Assembly: GCF_019578655.1 (NCBI RefSeq)
Contig: NC_063259.1
Span: 4,700,001 to 4,764,000 of the forward strand
DNA length: 64,000 nt
Origin: Ricinus communis
Taxonomy: Eukaryota > Streptophyta > Magnoliopsida > Malpighiales > Euphorbiaceae
Direction of reading: 5' to 3'
Part shown: one piece after another, positions 24,101-36,200 of the stretch
Numbering within the stretch: position 1 is the first letter of the stretch
How the letters are laid out: each line of letters starts with the position of its first letter
The notes under the pieces: model-generated
Seen by the model: the letters and a program-made list of their open reading frames with translations, nothing else
Told to the model about the DNA's origin: nothing
Database searches by the model: none
Made by a program: the position numbers and the translations under genes

Positions 24101-24748
24101 TGATATGTATGATGCATGTGTAATGCATAAAACACAAGTTAGTAATCCAGGACAAAGAATATACAAGCTCTATATAATCATTCCTTCCAACCTTATTTCT
24201 CCTACACACGGTTCGAGGTGAGTCTCTTTCCTAGAATTTTTTGTCTGGGCTTACCATCAACAAGGGATAGTAAAAACTAACATGCATGCCAATAGCTCTC
24301 AAAGAAATAAATAAACAAGGTGGTATTTTCCAATATAAGGGCAAAGCCTGTATTTTATAAGTCGAGGCCTTCCAAGATGTGGACTTCAAACTCTTATAAG
24401 GAAGAATACCTCAAATAGCAAGCAATTTGGTACCTAGTGGAGATTTCTACTGTCATTACCATAGGCTAAGCCTTGGGTAAGAAAAAAAGGCTCCCACAAC
24501 AAATACTATTCCTTTCCTCATTTTCCCACACAAAGGTCCATGCAACAAAAGAAGCTGACTCGATTGTGCGTGATAGTTATCCAGTATCGTACTCCTGAAA
24601 TTCGAGTGGAACCAAAGAACTACTAGCCGATACCATCGGGGATATAGGGACCAAGGTGCACAATGTGTGAAAATGGTGTAGTGATGCAAGAATAGACTAA
24701 TAAGTGATAAAATTAAAGGTAAGAATACACTGAAATCATTTTCTCTTA
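24101..24748 (-). other. 5' leader of the Tat element
   Basis: It is similar to the plus-strand stretch 61022-61740, which also lies between a primer-binding site and gag. No conserved frame is seen in both copies, so it is read as untranslated leader. Confidence 0.65.
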
Positions 24749-24766
24749 TCTCTAGTGGAGTAGCCA
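24749..24766 (-). promoter_or_regulatory. Primer-binding site of the Tat element (tRNA-Arg-like)
   Basis: Minus strand TGGCTACTCCACTAGAGA lies three bases after the LTR end. Tat/Ogre elements use a tRNA-Arg complement of the form TGGCGACTCCGCTGGGGA (from memory). The match is imperfect through C-to-T type changes. Confidence 0.7.
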
Positions 24767-24769
24767 CTA

Positions 24770-27163
24770 TGAGGCGACAGTTTTGGTTACTCAACCAAGT
24801 GTCTTTAACGACCACGATACTATAAGGCTTTTCAACCTAATGGGAAATACACTAACCAGTCATAGAGAGTAGCGGGGAGAAGGGAGTCGCCACCTGGGTA
24901 ATCACTAGGAAATTTTTTTAAATTTGTGGCATAACTGGATTTTTTAAGGAAGCATCACCACATCAAGAGATGGATTCAGAAATCAACTTTCTTAATTGTA
25001 CATTCCTATTTTTAATTTTATTATTTAATAATAACATTCCCTATAAATGCACCGAAATATTTTTTACACATAAGCAATATAGCATAGCATAGGTATTTCC
25101 TGGTTTTAGCCAAATTTTATTAATTTTGGCCCAACGTTACCTGTTATTATCTTAATTGACTACTCAAATTTCGTTCAAAAGGCTCACTTAAATAGGCTAC
25201 TCTTTGCATATGAAGGCCTCTTTTAGTTCCATAATTCTAGATGGATCAAGTTGTTAACTGAACATGGAAAAACCCTCCTAAGTCTAATTCAATTTAAGAG
25301 ACTAGGCCTAAATCACCATCTTTTTTACCTAATGGACTACTAATTACATGCCAAAGTCCAATTTTAGTCCTAAGACTATATGAGTTCATTTTTAATTAGC
25401 AGTCACCCATCAATCAAATACTTCATTATTTTACAATTAAGAAAAAGCAAAAAGAGCAAGGAAAATGATAAAATTACATCTCTTTTATAACAACTTGGCT
25501 TAAAGTAGATAGAACTAACTAAAATGGGCGAAAACGACGAAATAGGGCAAAACTGCGAAAAATGAACGAACTGTATGCTAAGTCGATTGGCTCCATGACT
25601 TCTCGAGCAATAGAAACGATCAGTTTTGACTTTTCTCATATGTTTAATGATTGTAGGTCCTAAAATTTTCCAAAAGAAACTATCAACATGCATAAGAAAT
25701 AAAGCAAAATCAATCAGCAATCAACAAAAATGGTGAAAATAAGTAAAAAAAATAGTAAAACACAACAACTATGTCTAAGCATGTAAAGGGCAATCCAAAA
25801 AAATATAGTAATCTTAATTGCAACACATAACATATGTGAAAACTAACTACTTATCATATTAAATTGACTAAATAATGACAAAGAAGCACACAAAAAAAAA
25901 AAGAATCGAGTGAACCCTAAACATATTGGCAATGAAAAGGGCAAATTATGGAAATAAGAAAACTTATCAGATGGCGAATATGAAAAATCGATCTATTTCC
26001 AGCATCATATCCATAATTAGCACATTCATCCTAGTCAGGGACTCCTTAAAACTTCCCTAAAAAAACACATCTTATTGATCGATAGCTTCAATTCACCTAA
26101 TCTTATTTCATGGTAAATCTCTTAACTGATCAACTCTAACATGCAAATATATTCCATTAACGTAGTAGTTATCATATTCAGGCCCTAGCATACAAATCTA
26201 TTCAAAACCATGAGTCATAAGATCATAAGAAAAACTAGATTTAGACCCTAATCATATCAAAGTTTAAAACTCATAATCATGTTTATTAAGATTAAGAACA
26301 AAAATCATAAAGATGAAAAGAAGATGATGAGATGATTAAGATTAGGAAACTCTCAGGTTATCACCGTATTGTATAGATCCTTGAGTCTCGAGAGGAGAAG
26401 AAGAGGTCGATCTAAAAATTTACCAGAATGTTTAAGGTATTTGTATTTTCATTTTCTTAAAAAAATCTCTCTCTTGCCAAGAAACTTACTGATGGCTTAT
26501 GCCAGAAATTGCCAACCCCCTAGGCTAGTGTTTTCTTTTCTATTTATATAGGAGTGGAGGAACCCTTAGAGGTCAGGATAAAATCTTAACTCCTTTAGTC
26601 ACCAATAATTTCAAGAATTAAAGATAATTAAAATAAATTTCAAAATCCTTTTCTAGCGATATATACGGATTGTTTTAACAACTTAAGATAATACTCATAA
26701 ATATCCATTTAATAATTAAAATTAGATAATTATTGATAATTTCTCTTTAGAAAATCAACTTTAATAATTGTAGATGTTAAAAATTCAAAAATCATTGAAA
26801 ATTATTGTAAACACAAACTTTAAGCCAATCGACACTGTTCAGAGCCGACCGGCTCTGTATATAACTGATCAACTGTACGTAGAGCCGATTAGCTCTAGAA
26901 GTTGGCAGACTAGAGAAAATGTGTGCTTTAGCCCTAAACTTGGCCACTTGACTGATTTTGACCTAAAACTTACTATTCCAATCAATTTGGTTCAATTTTA
27001 ATCATTTCTAATTTCAAAAAATTAGATTTTGGCTCGATTGCTCGTAATCTTGATCGAGACATTAACTTTCCCTAGCTTCGTGAGACTAAAGAGGAATAGT
27101 GATTCTCATCATTGGATTTTCCGTAATTACTTTGATATCTAGATTCAGAATCTAATGCTTATA
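24770..27163 (-). repeat. 5' LTR of the Tat element (~2.4 kb)
   Basis: On the minus strand it starts near 27163 (TATAAGCATTAGATTC, TG changed to TA) and ends CGCCTCA at 24770. The start, the palindromic motif cluster (26820-26900), a TATA box (26541-26550) and the end all recur at the same offsets in the LTRs at 43806, 57241 and about 59331. Confidence 0.8.
26541..26550 (-). promoter_or_regulatory. TATA box of Tat-family LTR
   Basis: The minus strand reads CCTATATAAATAGAAAAG. The same context, TCTATATAAATAGAAAAG, occurs at 57841 and a shorter form at 59794, so the box is conserved across copies. Confidence 0.65.
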
Positions 27164-27229
27164 CTAGCCAAAACAGATTTAGTAAATATGTCAGCCAAAT
27201 TAAACATAAAGTAAACAAACATAATTCAA

Positions 27230-28975
27230 CAAACTGACATTTTACTGGTCACTCATAAACACTTAACCAAGTCCATTTATTACAGTTAGCTCTTCAAAAA
27301 GAATTTCTGAAAAACAAGTCCATGCAGCCTCAATTTCTCTTCCCACTATAACCCAAGCTACTTGATACATCTTATTGTTTTCATCTTTAGCTACAGTTGA
27401 CACTAAGACCCCACCCAAAACTATCTTTAGAAACATGCATCAAAGCCTAAAACTACCCCACAGCCAACAAGATACCCTAGTCTTAAAGCACTAAAAATAA
27501 CATAAAATCTTTGGAAAAATGCTCTTCCTTCATTATCAACTTCAGTTTTAATCTCAAATCATCCATCCTTGTCTACCCTTTGTAGCTCAGCTGCATATAA
27601 CCTAAGCTTGGCAAAATGTTGTTCAAAAGTCCTTTTTGTCTTGTTAAGAGCTTTCCACTTGGCTTTATAGCATGTAATCAAATTGACAGCAACATCATAC
27701 TTTAATTTCACATCATCTTTCAATTGGGCTACCCCATAATTAGGATTCCTCCTAAACAATTCAAGATACTCATCAAACAACCATTCTACAGTTACTTGTC
27801 TATTATTTGGATCCCTAGTACAAGAATGTTCTCCATAGTAAGTCTTTATTTGGATTGTGTTCACCTTGAAGCTTTGAAGCATATAGTTTCCACTAGCATT
27901 CATCAACATAACATGCAGAAAGATCACCACACCCAAACTTCAGCCATTTTATATTATGTCCATTCACAATTGTTCATCTCTTTATTGCACCCTTGCACTC
28001 TTCATATTCTTTAAATCTCAAACCAATTTTTGGATTTAACTGTTTGTGATCACCGTTAGGTGCATACACTTTTGTCTTTACTCTCTTTTTTTTTTGGACT
28101 CAGATCACCTTCCTCACTTGATGCAGGTGTTAACTAAGTCATCTGAGTCAACATATTCATATATCCACTCTCTTATCGTGCATTAACTAGAGTTGGAGGG
28201 AGGATTTCATCTGCTCTTACATATTCATTTACTAGCACTATACCTGGTATTTCTATTAAGATCCTCCATGTTGCACCATTGTTTGATTTCTTCCAATTGG
28301 CTGGAGGACCATTAGTTGCTTCAAAATGATCATCATCAAGTGACTTTGCCATTACGTCCCATCTCAGATTTCTTCTTGCTTCCATATGTTCTTCATCTTC
28401 AGAACTGAAGTCTGAGTCTTCCATTCCATCATCAGTATCACTGACTTGGATAAGCTCATGTTCAAGATCTTCTATTGTCCCATTTCATCATACAATCTAA
28501 GACACGATCAAGGACTTGGCCTTTAATCCCTGAAGAAGCAGCAAAACTACCACATGCTCACCACTAACTGCATCATCTCCCACATCATTACCAGCATCCC
28601 TAACCCCAACATTCCTTCAACATAATGCAATACACCATTATCACCTTCTTCATTCCCTGCAACATCATTCTCTCTTTCAAACTCCAATATTATGTTAGCT
28701 TCAGCATACATACTCACTCTACAGTCCATTATGAAATTTAACATCTCTATCACACATCTATCATCATGAAAGAAATATAGCTTTCCATCATCAGGGTTTC
28801 TATATGCTATTTTCCTTATCTCAGCATAACCTTAAGCTTTTAAATCACTTTCAATGTCAAGGAACCCAATCCTATCTGGATCACATGTAGGTAAGCCCTC
28901 CCATTTCATTTTCTTCAAAAACACCAATATGGTGAACATCCTTGTGTATATTTCCATATGTAAATTGTGTATATA
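27230..28975 (-). pseudogene. Truncated Mutator-like (MULE) transposase
   Basis: Minus-strand pieces run in order. 28920-28750 carries GLPTCDPDRIGFLDIESDLK and a tyrosine-rich stretch like the MULE N-terminal domain. 28424-28173 is an acidic segment (SDFSSEDEE). 27936-27559 contains NTIQIKTYYGEHSCTRDPNN and WKALNKTKRTFEQHFAKL, the GCM1/WRKY-like zinc region and following helices of MuDR-type transposases. 27480-27290 gives GGVLVSTVAKDENNKMYQVAW, the start of the DDE core. The C-terminal half, including the remaining catalytic residues and SWIM finger, is absent, cut off near the Tat element's LTR. Stops lie between pieces. Confidence 0.8.
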
Positions 28976-30298
28976 TAGTTATATTATTATTAAAATTACC
29001 AATAGATTTTTTTTAATTTAAAAAACCATCATATTTGAAGCAAATAATGACTATACTAAACTAATAGTCAATTTAATAAAATGTCTCTTATATGTCATTA
29101 CACCATAAATATTCATAGCTATTTAATTATTCCACATCTAATGCATACCACTAAAACTCGAGTTCTATTAAATAAAGCACATATGGTGGACACATGTTGC
29201 TATTACGCTTTTCACCTTCCTCTTTTATCAAATTTCAAGAAAATCTAACATCAACTAGCTTCTCTTGCAAAAATTGAACAGCCAACTGTTTTAAATTGAG
29301 GACCACAAAACCAAACCTTTTCCTACAATAATGACAAAAACTGTCTTTGATAACTTTTTTTAATTATCTTAATAGATAAATTTAGAGTTCACTTTTCCTC
29401 AAACTTGAAACGGTGCATTTTGATTTAAAGAAAATAAAATAAACCGTTTTGCTTAAAAGCTATGTCAACAACGGTGTGTTTGCTTTGATTTAAAAAAATA
29501 AAACAAAGCATTTTGCTTAAAGGCTATGTCAACAAGTCATTTAGCTTCCGTGTCTTGTATTTTCTAATTTATTCAATGTTAATTAACTCCGGTATTAGAT
29601 GTTAATCGACTCCGGTGCCACAACAGCTAGCTTCACCGGATTTTCATTTCAGCACTGTTACAATCCTACAATAGAAAAAAGAATTAAATAATAAAATTAA
29701 ATACATTAGAAAAAAAAATTAAATAATAGAATTGAGTAAATGAGAAAAAATGCTCAAAGTTCAAATATTTTTAAATAATTAGAACTTTTTTTTTTTACTC
29801 GTATAATTTACATTGAAGAAAAGTGAATAAACTAGTTTTTCTGAAAACAAATTTGAAAAGAATAATTTATAAAAAATTTAAAAAAAGAAAAGCAATTAAA
29901 CTATTAAATAAAAAAAATTCTAAAAATAAACCCTCTCAGGCATATAAGAGCACAAGCTTAACTATGCACAAGCTGTCATGTCTTACAAACAATATCACTT
30001 AGTACAATTACACTCAGTAGCATTTGAAATCACAAGAAATCATTCTCTATTCTAAATGTGAAAAGAAATAATTCTCTATTCTAGATGTGAAATTACTCTA
30101 CCGCAGATTGAAGGATGCAAAGCAGGTATAACAGAATTCTATGATCTAACATCCAGCCAACAAAGAATCACCATCTCAACTATTGACTGCAAAATCCACA
30201 AACAGGTCCAACTTAATATTCTGAATGTTCAAATAGAGATCACAAGAAATACTTGGGGATGAAAACTGTCTAATTACTGATATGATGCTTTCACAACC
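28976..30298. other. Intergenic stretch between MULE relic and PAT10-like gene
   Basis: AT-rich with no gene seen. It contains a two-copy tandem duplication of about 60 bp (about 29403-29537, each ending AAAGCTATGTCAACAA or AAGGCTATGTCAACAA) and a short duplication at about 30037-30092 (ATTCTCTATTCTA twice). The 3' UTR of the gene to the right must lie at its right end; no clear polyadenylation signal was identified. Confidence 0.6.
29403..29537. repeat. Tandem duplication, two ~60-bp copies
   Basis: The copies share AACGGTG, a GATTTAAA(A/G)AAAATAAAA segment, GCTTAAA(A/G)GCTATGTCAACAA and similar spacing. Confidence 0.6.
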
Positions 30299-33200
30299 TC
30301 AACAGCATCGGCATGTTAAAAAATCTAAGCATGTGTAAGGTCTGGACTTCTCTTCAAGTTCAATGGGTGTGGGTAACCTTTCCAGGTTGTATAAGCTGCT
30401 TCGGACACAGCAAAACTCATATAGATTTCTGCAAGCTCCTTTACTGAATGGATACACTCGTTCAGGAATTCCCCTGAAAATCAACAAAAAAGTGAACTAG
30501 CAATCCCCAATAAAAATAATAAAATATAATTTATTTAGGTCTCATCAGTTCTGCCATTTCAATAAGTCCCTGCAAACCTATCCTCATTTGCATTAGTGAA
30601 TTCAAGAGCTCCCAATTAACAAATTGTCCAGAATACAAAGACTAGATTCACTTAATTCTTCTGCAATGCCACTAATTCTTGCTTTCAGCTATCCATCAGA
30701 AATCTAACATCCAACAATAAATTCACTTTTTCCGCATGCCATTAAGTAAAACAATGTGTGTCTAATACAGAGTAATAAGAGATTATACTAGTATTAACAA
30801 ACCTTAAATATGGGATGCGTCTTCGCCTTACAAGTTCATAGGTAGTCTGATTTGTCAAAATAAGATAGCTGCACCAAAAATACCATTGTTTTCCTTTATG
30901 GCAAAGCAAACCAGAAACTGTATTCATACAATTAGGTGATAAACTTTGCTTGATTCAGTAAGAGTCCACATGACATTTTCAATATAAGTTTGATGCTGCC
31001 AATTAGATGGGTAATTTGAGGCCATTCCAAATCTGCTTTGAATATAGTAGTGACATTTTATTTTAACTAAAACTTAAAATGCATTGACAAATCATTGTAA
31101 TGAAGACATAAGAAACATAGTAGCATATGGTTGCCAAAATATGGGATCTTCAAGTACCAATGGATGATTTATTTATGTGAAGTACTTTACTATACTACCC
31201 TCATTATCAACTTAAATTTGATTATGAATCCCTTTACAAATAATTAAAAAAGAACTCATTTTCAGTTCCTTGACCAGCTCTCCCAACAGCAATTCACGTG
31301 TTTTCAATCCAATCCTTGCTTCTCATCACATCGTCAAATAATACCAAATATGTGGTCGATGTCGACTCATCCAGCTCATTTTAAAGGGCAAAAATAACCT
31401 GAGCCAGCTCACCTACCACTCACAATTGACCTGATTTTGAGCAAGTCGAGCTAAAGCTAGTCAAGTAGATTGGTGAGCCAAGTCCAAGCATCAAAATACT
31501 TGAAGCAAAAAACCTTGGGAGCCTAATCGAGCTTCTGCAATTTTATCATTTACCTGTTTATATTAATGTACTTATCATATAAGTTGAGAACATCCCAGTA
31601 TTGAGCCCACTTCCTAAATAAATCAATAGTCCACCTTCCTAGTAATAACATAAAATTTCTAGACCACATTTTCATATAATTCTAAATCTCAATTAATAGT
31701 AGATGTAATTTTCAGTCTGAAGAGGGTGACAGAGGAACCAGTTTGTCATAAATCAGGTACATCATCCAGTCAGGGAACACTGTTAATGCGCCTACTTCAG
31801 ATCACAGACTAATAGAAGCAATCCTTCTTTCTCGCAGTAACGAGTGTAGAAAAGAGATCAAACAAAAAGAACTACCATCCAATACTTCTATTTGGGAAGA
31901 TGTCTCAGGTTTATCAATTCAGACTCCACCTACCCCAACTATATCCAACTAAAAACAAGAAGGGGTGAGTGAGGTAACGAAATTCACAGCCAGTCCTAAA
32001 CCTCGAGGGAAAAAGAAGCAAGAAGCTATCACATTCTAAATGTGCTTCGAGCCCAATCAAGCTCATTCAAATCTAGACTTGGGATTATCAAGAAAAACCC
32101 TTGCACATGTAATCGAGTCAAGATAATTAAAATATTCCACCAAGTCAGGTTTGAACTCCAACTATAAAACTCGATCAAGAGCTTCCAATTTTAAAATCAT
32201 GTTGAGCTGAAACCTGACACTATTTCACCTCGTCTTGACTCAACATGACTCCCGTAGCCTGCAGCCTAATAGACATTCTTAGTGACCTCATCTCTCCTCC
32301 ATCACAGAGTTTCCGACAACAATAGCTCTTCTCTAACACCAATGACGATTTTGAACCGCATAGCAGCGATGGTTTCGAGTATATTTAATTGTTCCTGATA
32401 TTGTTGGGTTTGGTTTGTCAAATGGTATAAAGAAAGGTTTTGAAAAAGGCTATAGTTTTGAAGGTGATACAAAGAGGATATCTAATACAATTTACGCTGA
32501 AACACAGTCTCATAAGTTTAATTCAAAGATCAGCCCCTTGTCTTTGTGCTTTCTCATCGAGAATTCTCAGCAGATGAGAAATGTCACAGGGGCTTCTTAC
32601 TTCCCAATGGATCCTCCTATATCTATATATGAATGTTGGTTTACCAAGAATACACAAGAAGCGTACTTCAAATTGTTGACTCATCGCCAAATTGCATTCA
32701 AGTCATTTGTTGAATTTATTCTGGAATCTGTTTATTGGATGTTCATACGAATGAACTTGACAGTCATTAAGCATTTTGGTCACCTGCAATACCCTAAACC
32801 AGCACCACTTTTCCCTTGGTCCATTTATAGCGTTCACCATGAGTGCCTGTTTGGGAGTTTAAGATCTAAAATTTACTAACTTCATTATCTTTTGCTTATA
32901 GACATTGAGAAGAGATTAGATTTATGTAATTTATGTTTAACAAGTTTGTTAAATTTTTTATTGGGTCCCACATGTCAGTGTATTCTCTGAATATTACTAT
33001 AGAATACACCAGTGTTACTACCTGGTGAAATTCAATAAGGACCTAAATAATCCTTAGTTAAGGGGTCAACTGACTGTCAGCGCATAGTTTAGGGGTTTTG
33101 GCCTCTAGGCTCAGCAACCATCTTATATATTTTAGTGAATAATCTTAATCAATTAATAGGAAAAATTAAATTTGAAGTGTTAGATAAAAAGAAACTTAAT

Positions 33201-36200
33201 CCTTATTAAATACAACAAGATTTAGCCAATTAAAATCATTATCAGTACATTATGATTTTTAAGTTGCTTCAGAAAGAGATGTAAAGAATAGCATGCTGGG
33301 AAAATAGTAATTGACAACAATAAGTACCTATGGAAAAGTAAGAGAAGCAGCAGAAAGATCGAGGCAATTGACAAGGTAACCAGCAAAATAATCATGATTG
33401 CATCTTTCCACCTGCAAAAAATAGCATGATTTAGGATCTAATCCAGTAATTGCAAGAGAACTAAAAGTTGAATCATTTGAAAATAAGCTTAATGATCAAA
33501 TGAATGAACTTCACGGGTATTATTACATTTTCATCCGAATCTTTCAAGTTTAACAAATTGAACCATTAATTATTTATTTAATTTTAATTATATCCAAGTC
33601 CAAAATAGAGAGCACCACCATTCCTGTGCTGATGGACTACTACCTATGTCAAACAGCACTATGACTGGCTGCATATGTTGCTGAGGTGTAATCACCTCAA
33701 GGAAGGACATCATGCCCTGGGGATATTATATCGAAGTGTTCTAGACTGAACGTCTTTGGCCATCAATTCGGACAAATCACCTAGATCTCAACCGCTTGTA
33801 ACCACATTCCAATGCCATCAATAGCTTACCAGTGCTTGAATATTGACCCTCTTCCTTATTCTTGGAGGCAAATGAAACTAAGCCTTTATTTGGGAAAGAG
33901 GAGATTTAAGGAGGGGAAGAAAATGAGAAGAAAACATGCAGCCAACTAGGATATAATTTGTGGGCCACATAACTCTTTTCCACTCCCAATTTCCTCCTTC
34001 CCAAATATAGTGTAAAAGAATAACTGGCAGTCTAAATGGTTAAAATTGGAAGAGTTTAATGGCATTGATAGCCTTCACTCGGGCCAAACCTAGGAACCCG
34101 CATGCTTGCAACTAACTGATTGTTTCTTTTTTCTTGACCCTTATTCGACCCTCGCACCACCCTCACTCTCTCTCCCTCTTTGCTTGACCTCAACTTGCAC
34201 TGTTTTTTGATTTTTCATTTTCTTTCTTTGAACATTTTAGAATGGTGCCACATTAGTCTTAACATAAAAGATAAGAAAATTTCTAGAAAGATAAAAAAAC
34301 TGTCTCTCTCTCTCTGTTCAACCTCCAACCCGCACTACTTTTCAATTTTTCAGTTTTCTTTCTCTGCAGATTTTAGTGTGGTGCCAAAATAGACTTAACG
34401 TAAGAGACAAGAAAATTTCTAGAAAAACAAAGGAAAAAAGAAAAAAAAAAAAGAAATAGTAAAAGCGACACATACCAAGCCCTTGTGATGTTAGCCTTCA
34501 AGTATGCAATGTACAAGATTCCAGTCCATAAGCACAATGTTGTTTCTTCACAAATATACCACCTAACACATCACATGTCATGAAGACGAAGGCCTATAAT
34601 TATATGCTAAAAGCATATATATTTTAATACTATATTAATTGGTCAATTTCACAAAAGACATGTATCATTTCAAACTACTCATGACCACAAATAACCGATC
34701 TTGTTAAAGAAATCTAAAACCAATAAAGAGCACACTATAGCTGTCCAGTCCATATAGGATGGCATATGATAAGTGAGTCCTGCACATTTCAAATTATAAA
34801 TCATTCTTGAAATACATAACATAAAGTTCTGTTCTTCTCTCAAAACAATTGGCATATGTTTGGTACCAAAACCTGGAAATAATTATGATTACAACCAAGG
34901 TCTATGGAAGGCCATAATTTTTTAAACCCAAGTGCTATTTAACTTGATTGTCAACAGCTCCAGTATAAGTTATGATGGACAGACAGCCTTAACTGAATCT
35001 GGACAGCAAAGAGAGAATATCCTGTGTAGATGAGAATGGAGACGAATATTAATTGCAGTATATCAGAAAGATACAAACTCACCAAAATCGACAATGATTT
35101 CCCTGGCCAATGCACGTTCCAAGCCAAACGCAATGATGATCAAACTGAAGAACACATTTGTCACAATCATGGCAATGCTTTGCTCGTGGGGGCTGCAATA
35201 GAAGCATGAATAATCAAAAAGCTAAGGATATATAAAGATCAGAAGAAATCAAAAAGCATGTTAGACAATCACCTAATTGTGACTTAACAACTTGCATCCA
35301 AACTATTTTGGGGATTGCATGTGTGTGTGCGTGTCTGTATTTGTCTGTCTCTTTATTATTGTCCTTTCATTATAAGACAATCATCCAGCATGAAGATAAA
35401 TAATAAAATAAAATTTGAAAGGAAAATCATTGTCCTTTCATTATAAGGCTTCATATGTGACTGCCTAATTTTCTGCCTCTTTTTATCAACTGGCAGTCAT
35501 ACTTCCTTGCTTTATTACTAACTAAGAAGTACATAGATACTTCTACAGTGATATGATCAGGTAACAAAATCACAACATAACATATATTAGCATTATTCGA
35601 AGAAAAAGTTACAGATGCAACTTGCTGCAGATTTAAACAAGCAGTTTAGAAGATCCAAAAGATTAAATTGACGTAAGCAGACTGATCCTACATGATAGAA
35701 TACACATGAGACATCAATACCTGTTCAACATTGCAATAGGAACACGTCAAAGTTCTGCAGAAAAAGAAAAAGTATTAATATTATTTTTGAAAGAAAATTT
35801 ATGCTTTCACAATTGCATTTCTCATCACATACAATTACAGTAACATGAACTCAATGCCAATACAGTATAAGCCACCTCTTTATGCTTATATTCACTTTGA
35901 TTCTATTGAATATGATTCATTTGTGACAAACAAAAGAAACAGGATTCAAACTCACAAGTTTAACAATAACAAAATCTAGAAGGGGATAATCATGATATGC
36001 CCTAAGAATTAAAATTGTCTTCTTTAACAATCAAGTCTTAAAAGTATTAAGAGAATCCTCAATTCGTCCAATCTGTTAGCCAACCCTACACTCCATCAGC
36101 CAATGCTTAAAATATAACCTTAATTTCACATTTTAGTCAATATTAATTAAAGAAAGTTCATTAATTTTATCAATTCTAGTATTACTTTCATATAGAACAT

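Larger units (their letters stand above)
13208..27163 (-). mobile_element. Tat-lineage Ty3/gypsy element with antisense extra ORFs (left end missing)
   Basis: Read on the minus strand the order is: LTR (27163-24770), tRNA-Arg-like primer site, leader, gag, protease, RT, RNase H, integrase, then a spacer with relics of two genes on the opposite strand. This order, the primer site and the gag/pol motifs fit the Tat group. Every domain is broken by stops or frameshifts. A solo LTR (17256-19251) interrupts integrase, and the Athila-like element adjoins or interrupts the left end, so the 3' LTR is not seen. Related LTRs occur at 43806-48356, 48830-49586 and 57241-61000. Confidence 0.8.

Noticed and set aside
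24456..24815. Minus-strand 119-codon frame across the Tat leader and primer site
   Set aside because: It crosses the primer-binding site and LTR end, and the equivalent plus-strand leader at 61022-61740 has no matching frame.
25403..25720. Minus-strand 105-codon frame in the Tat LTR
   Set aside because: It lies inside an LTR, is not conserved in the other LTR copies, and has no recognisable domain.
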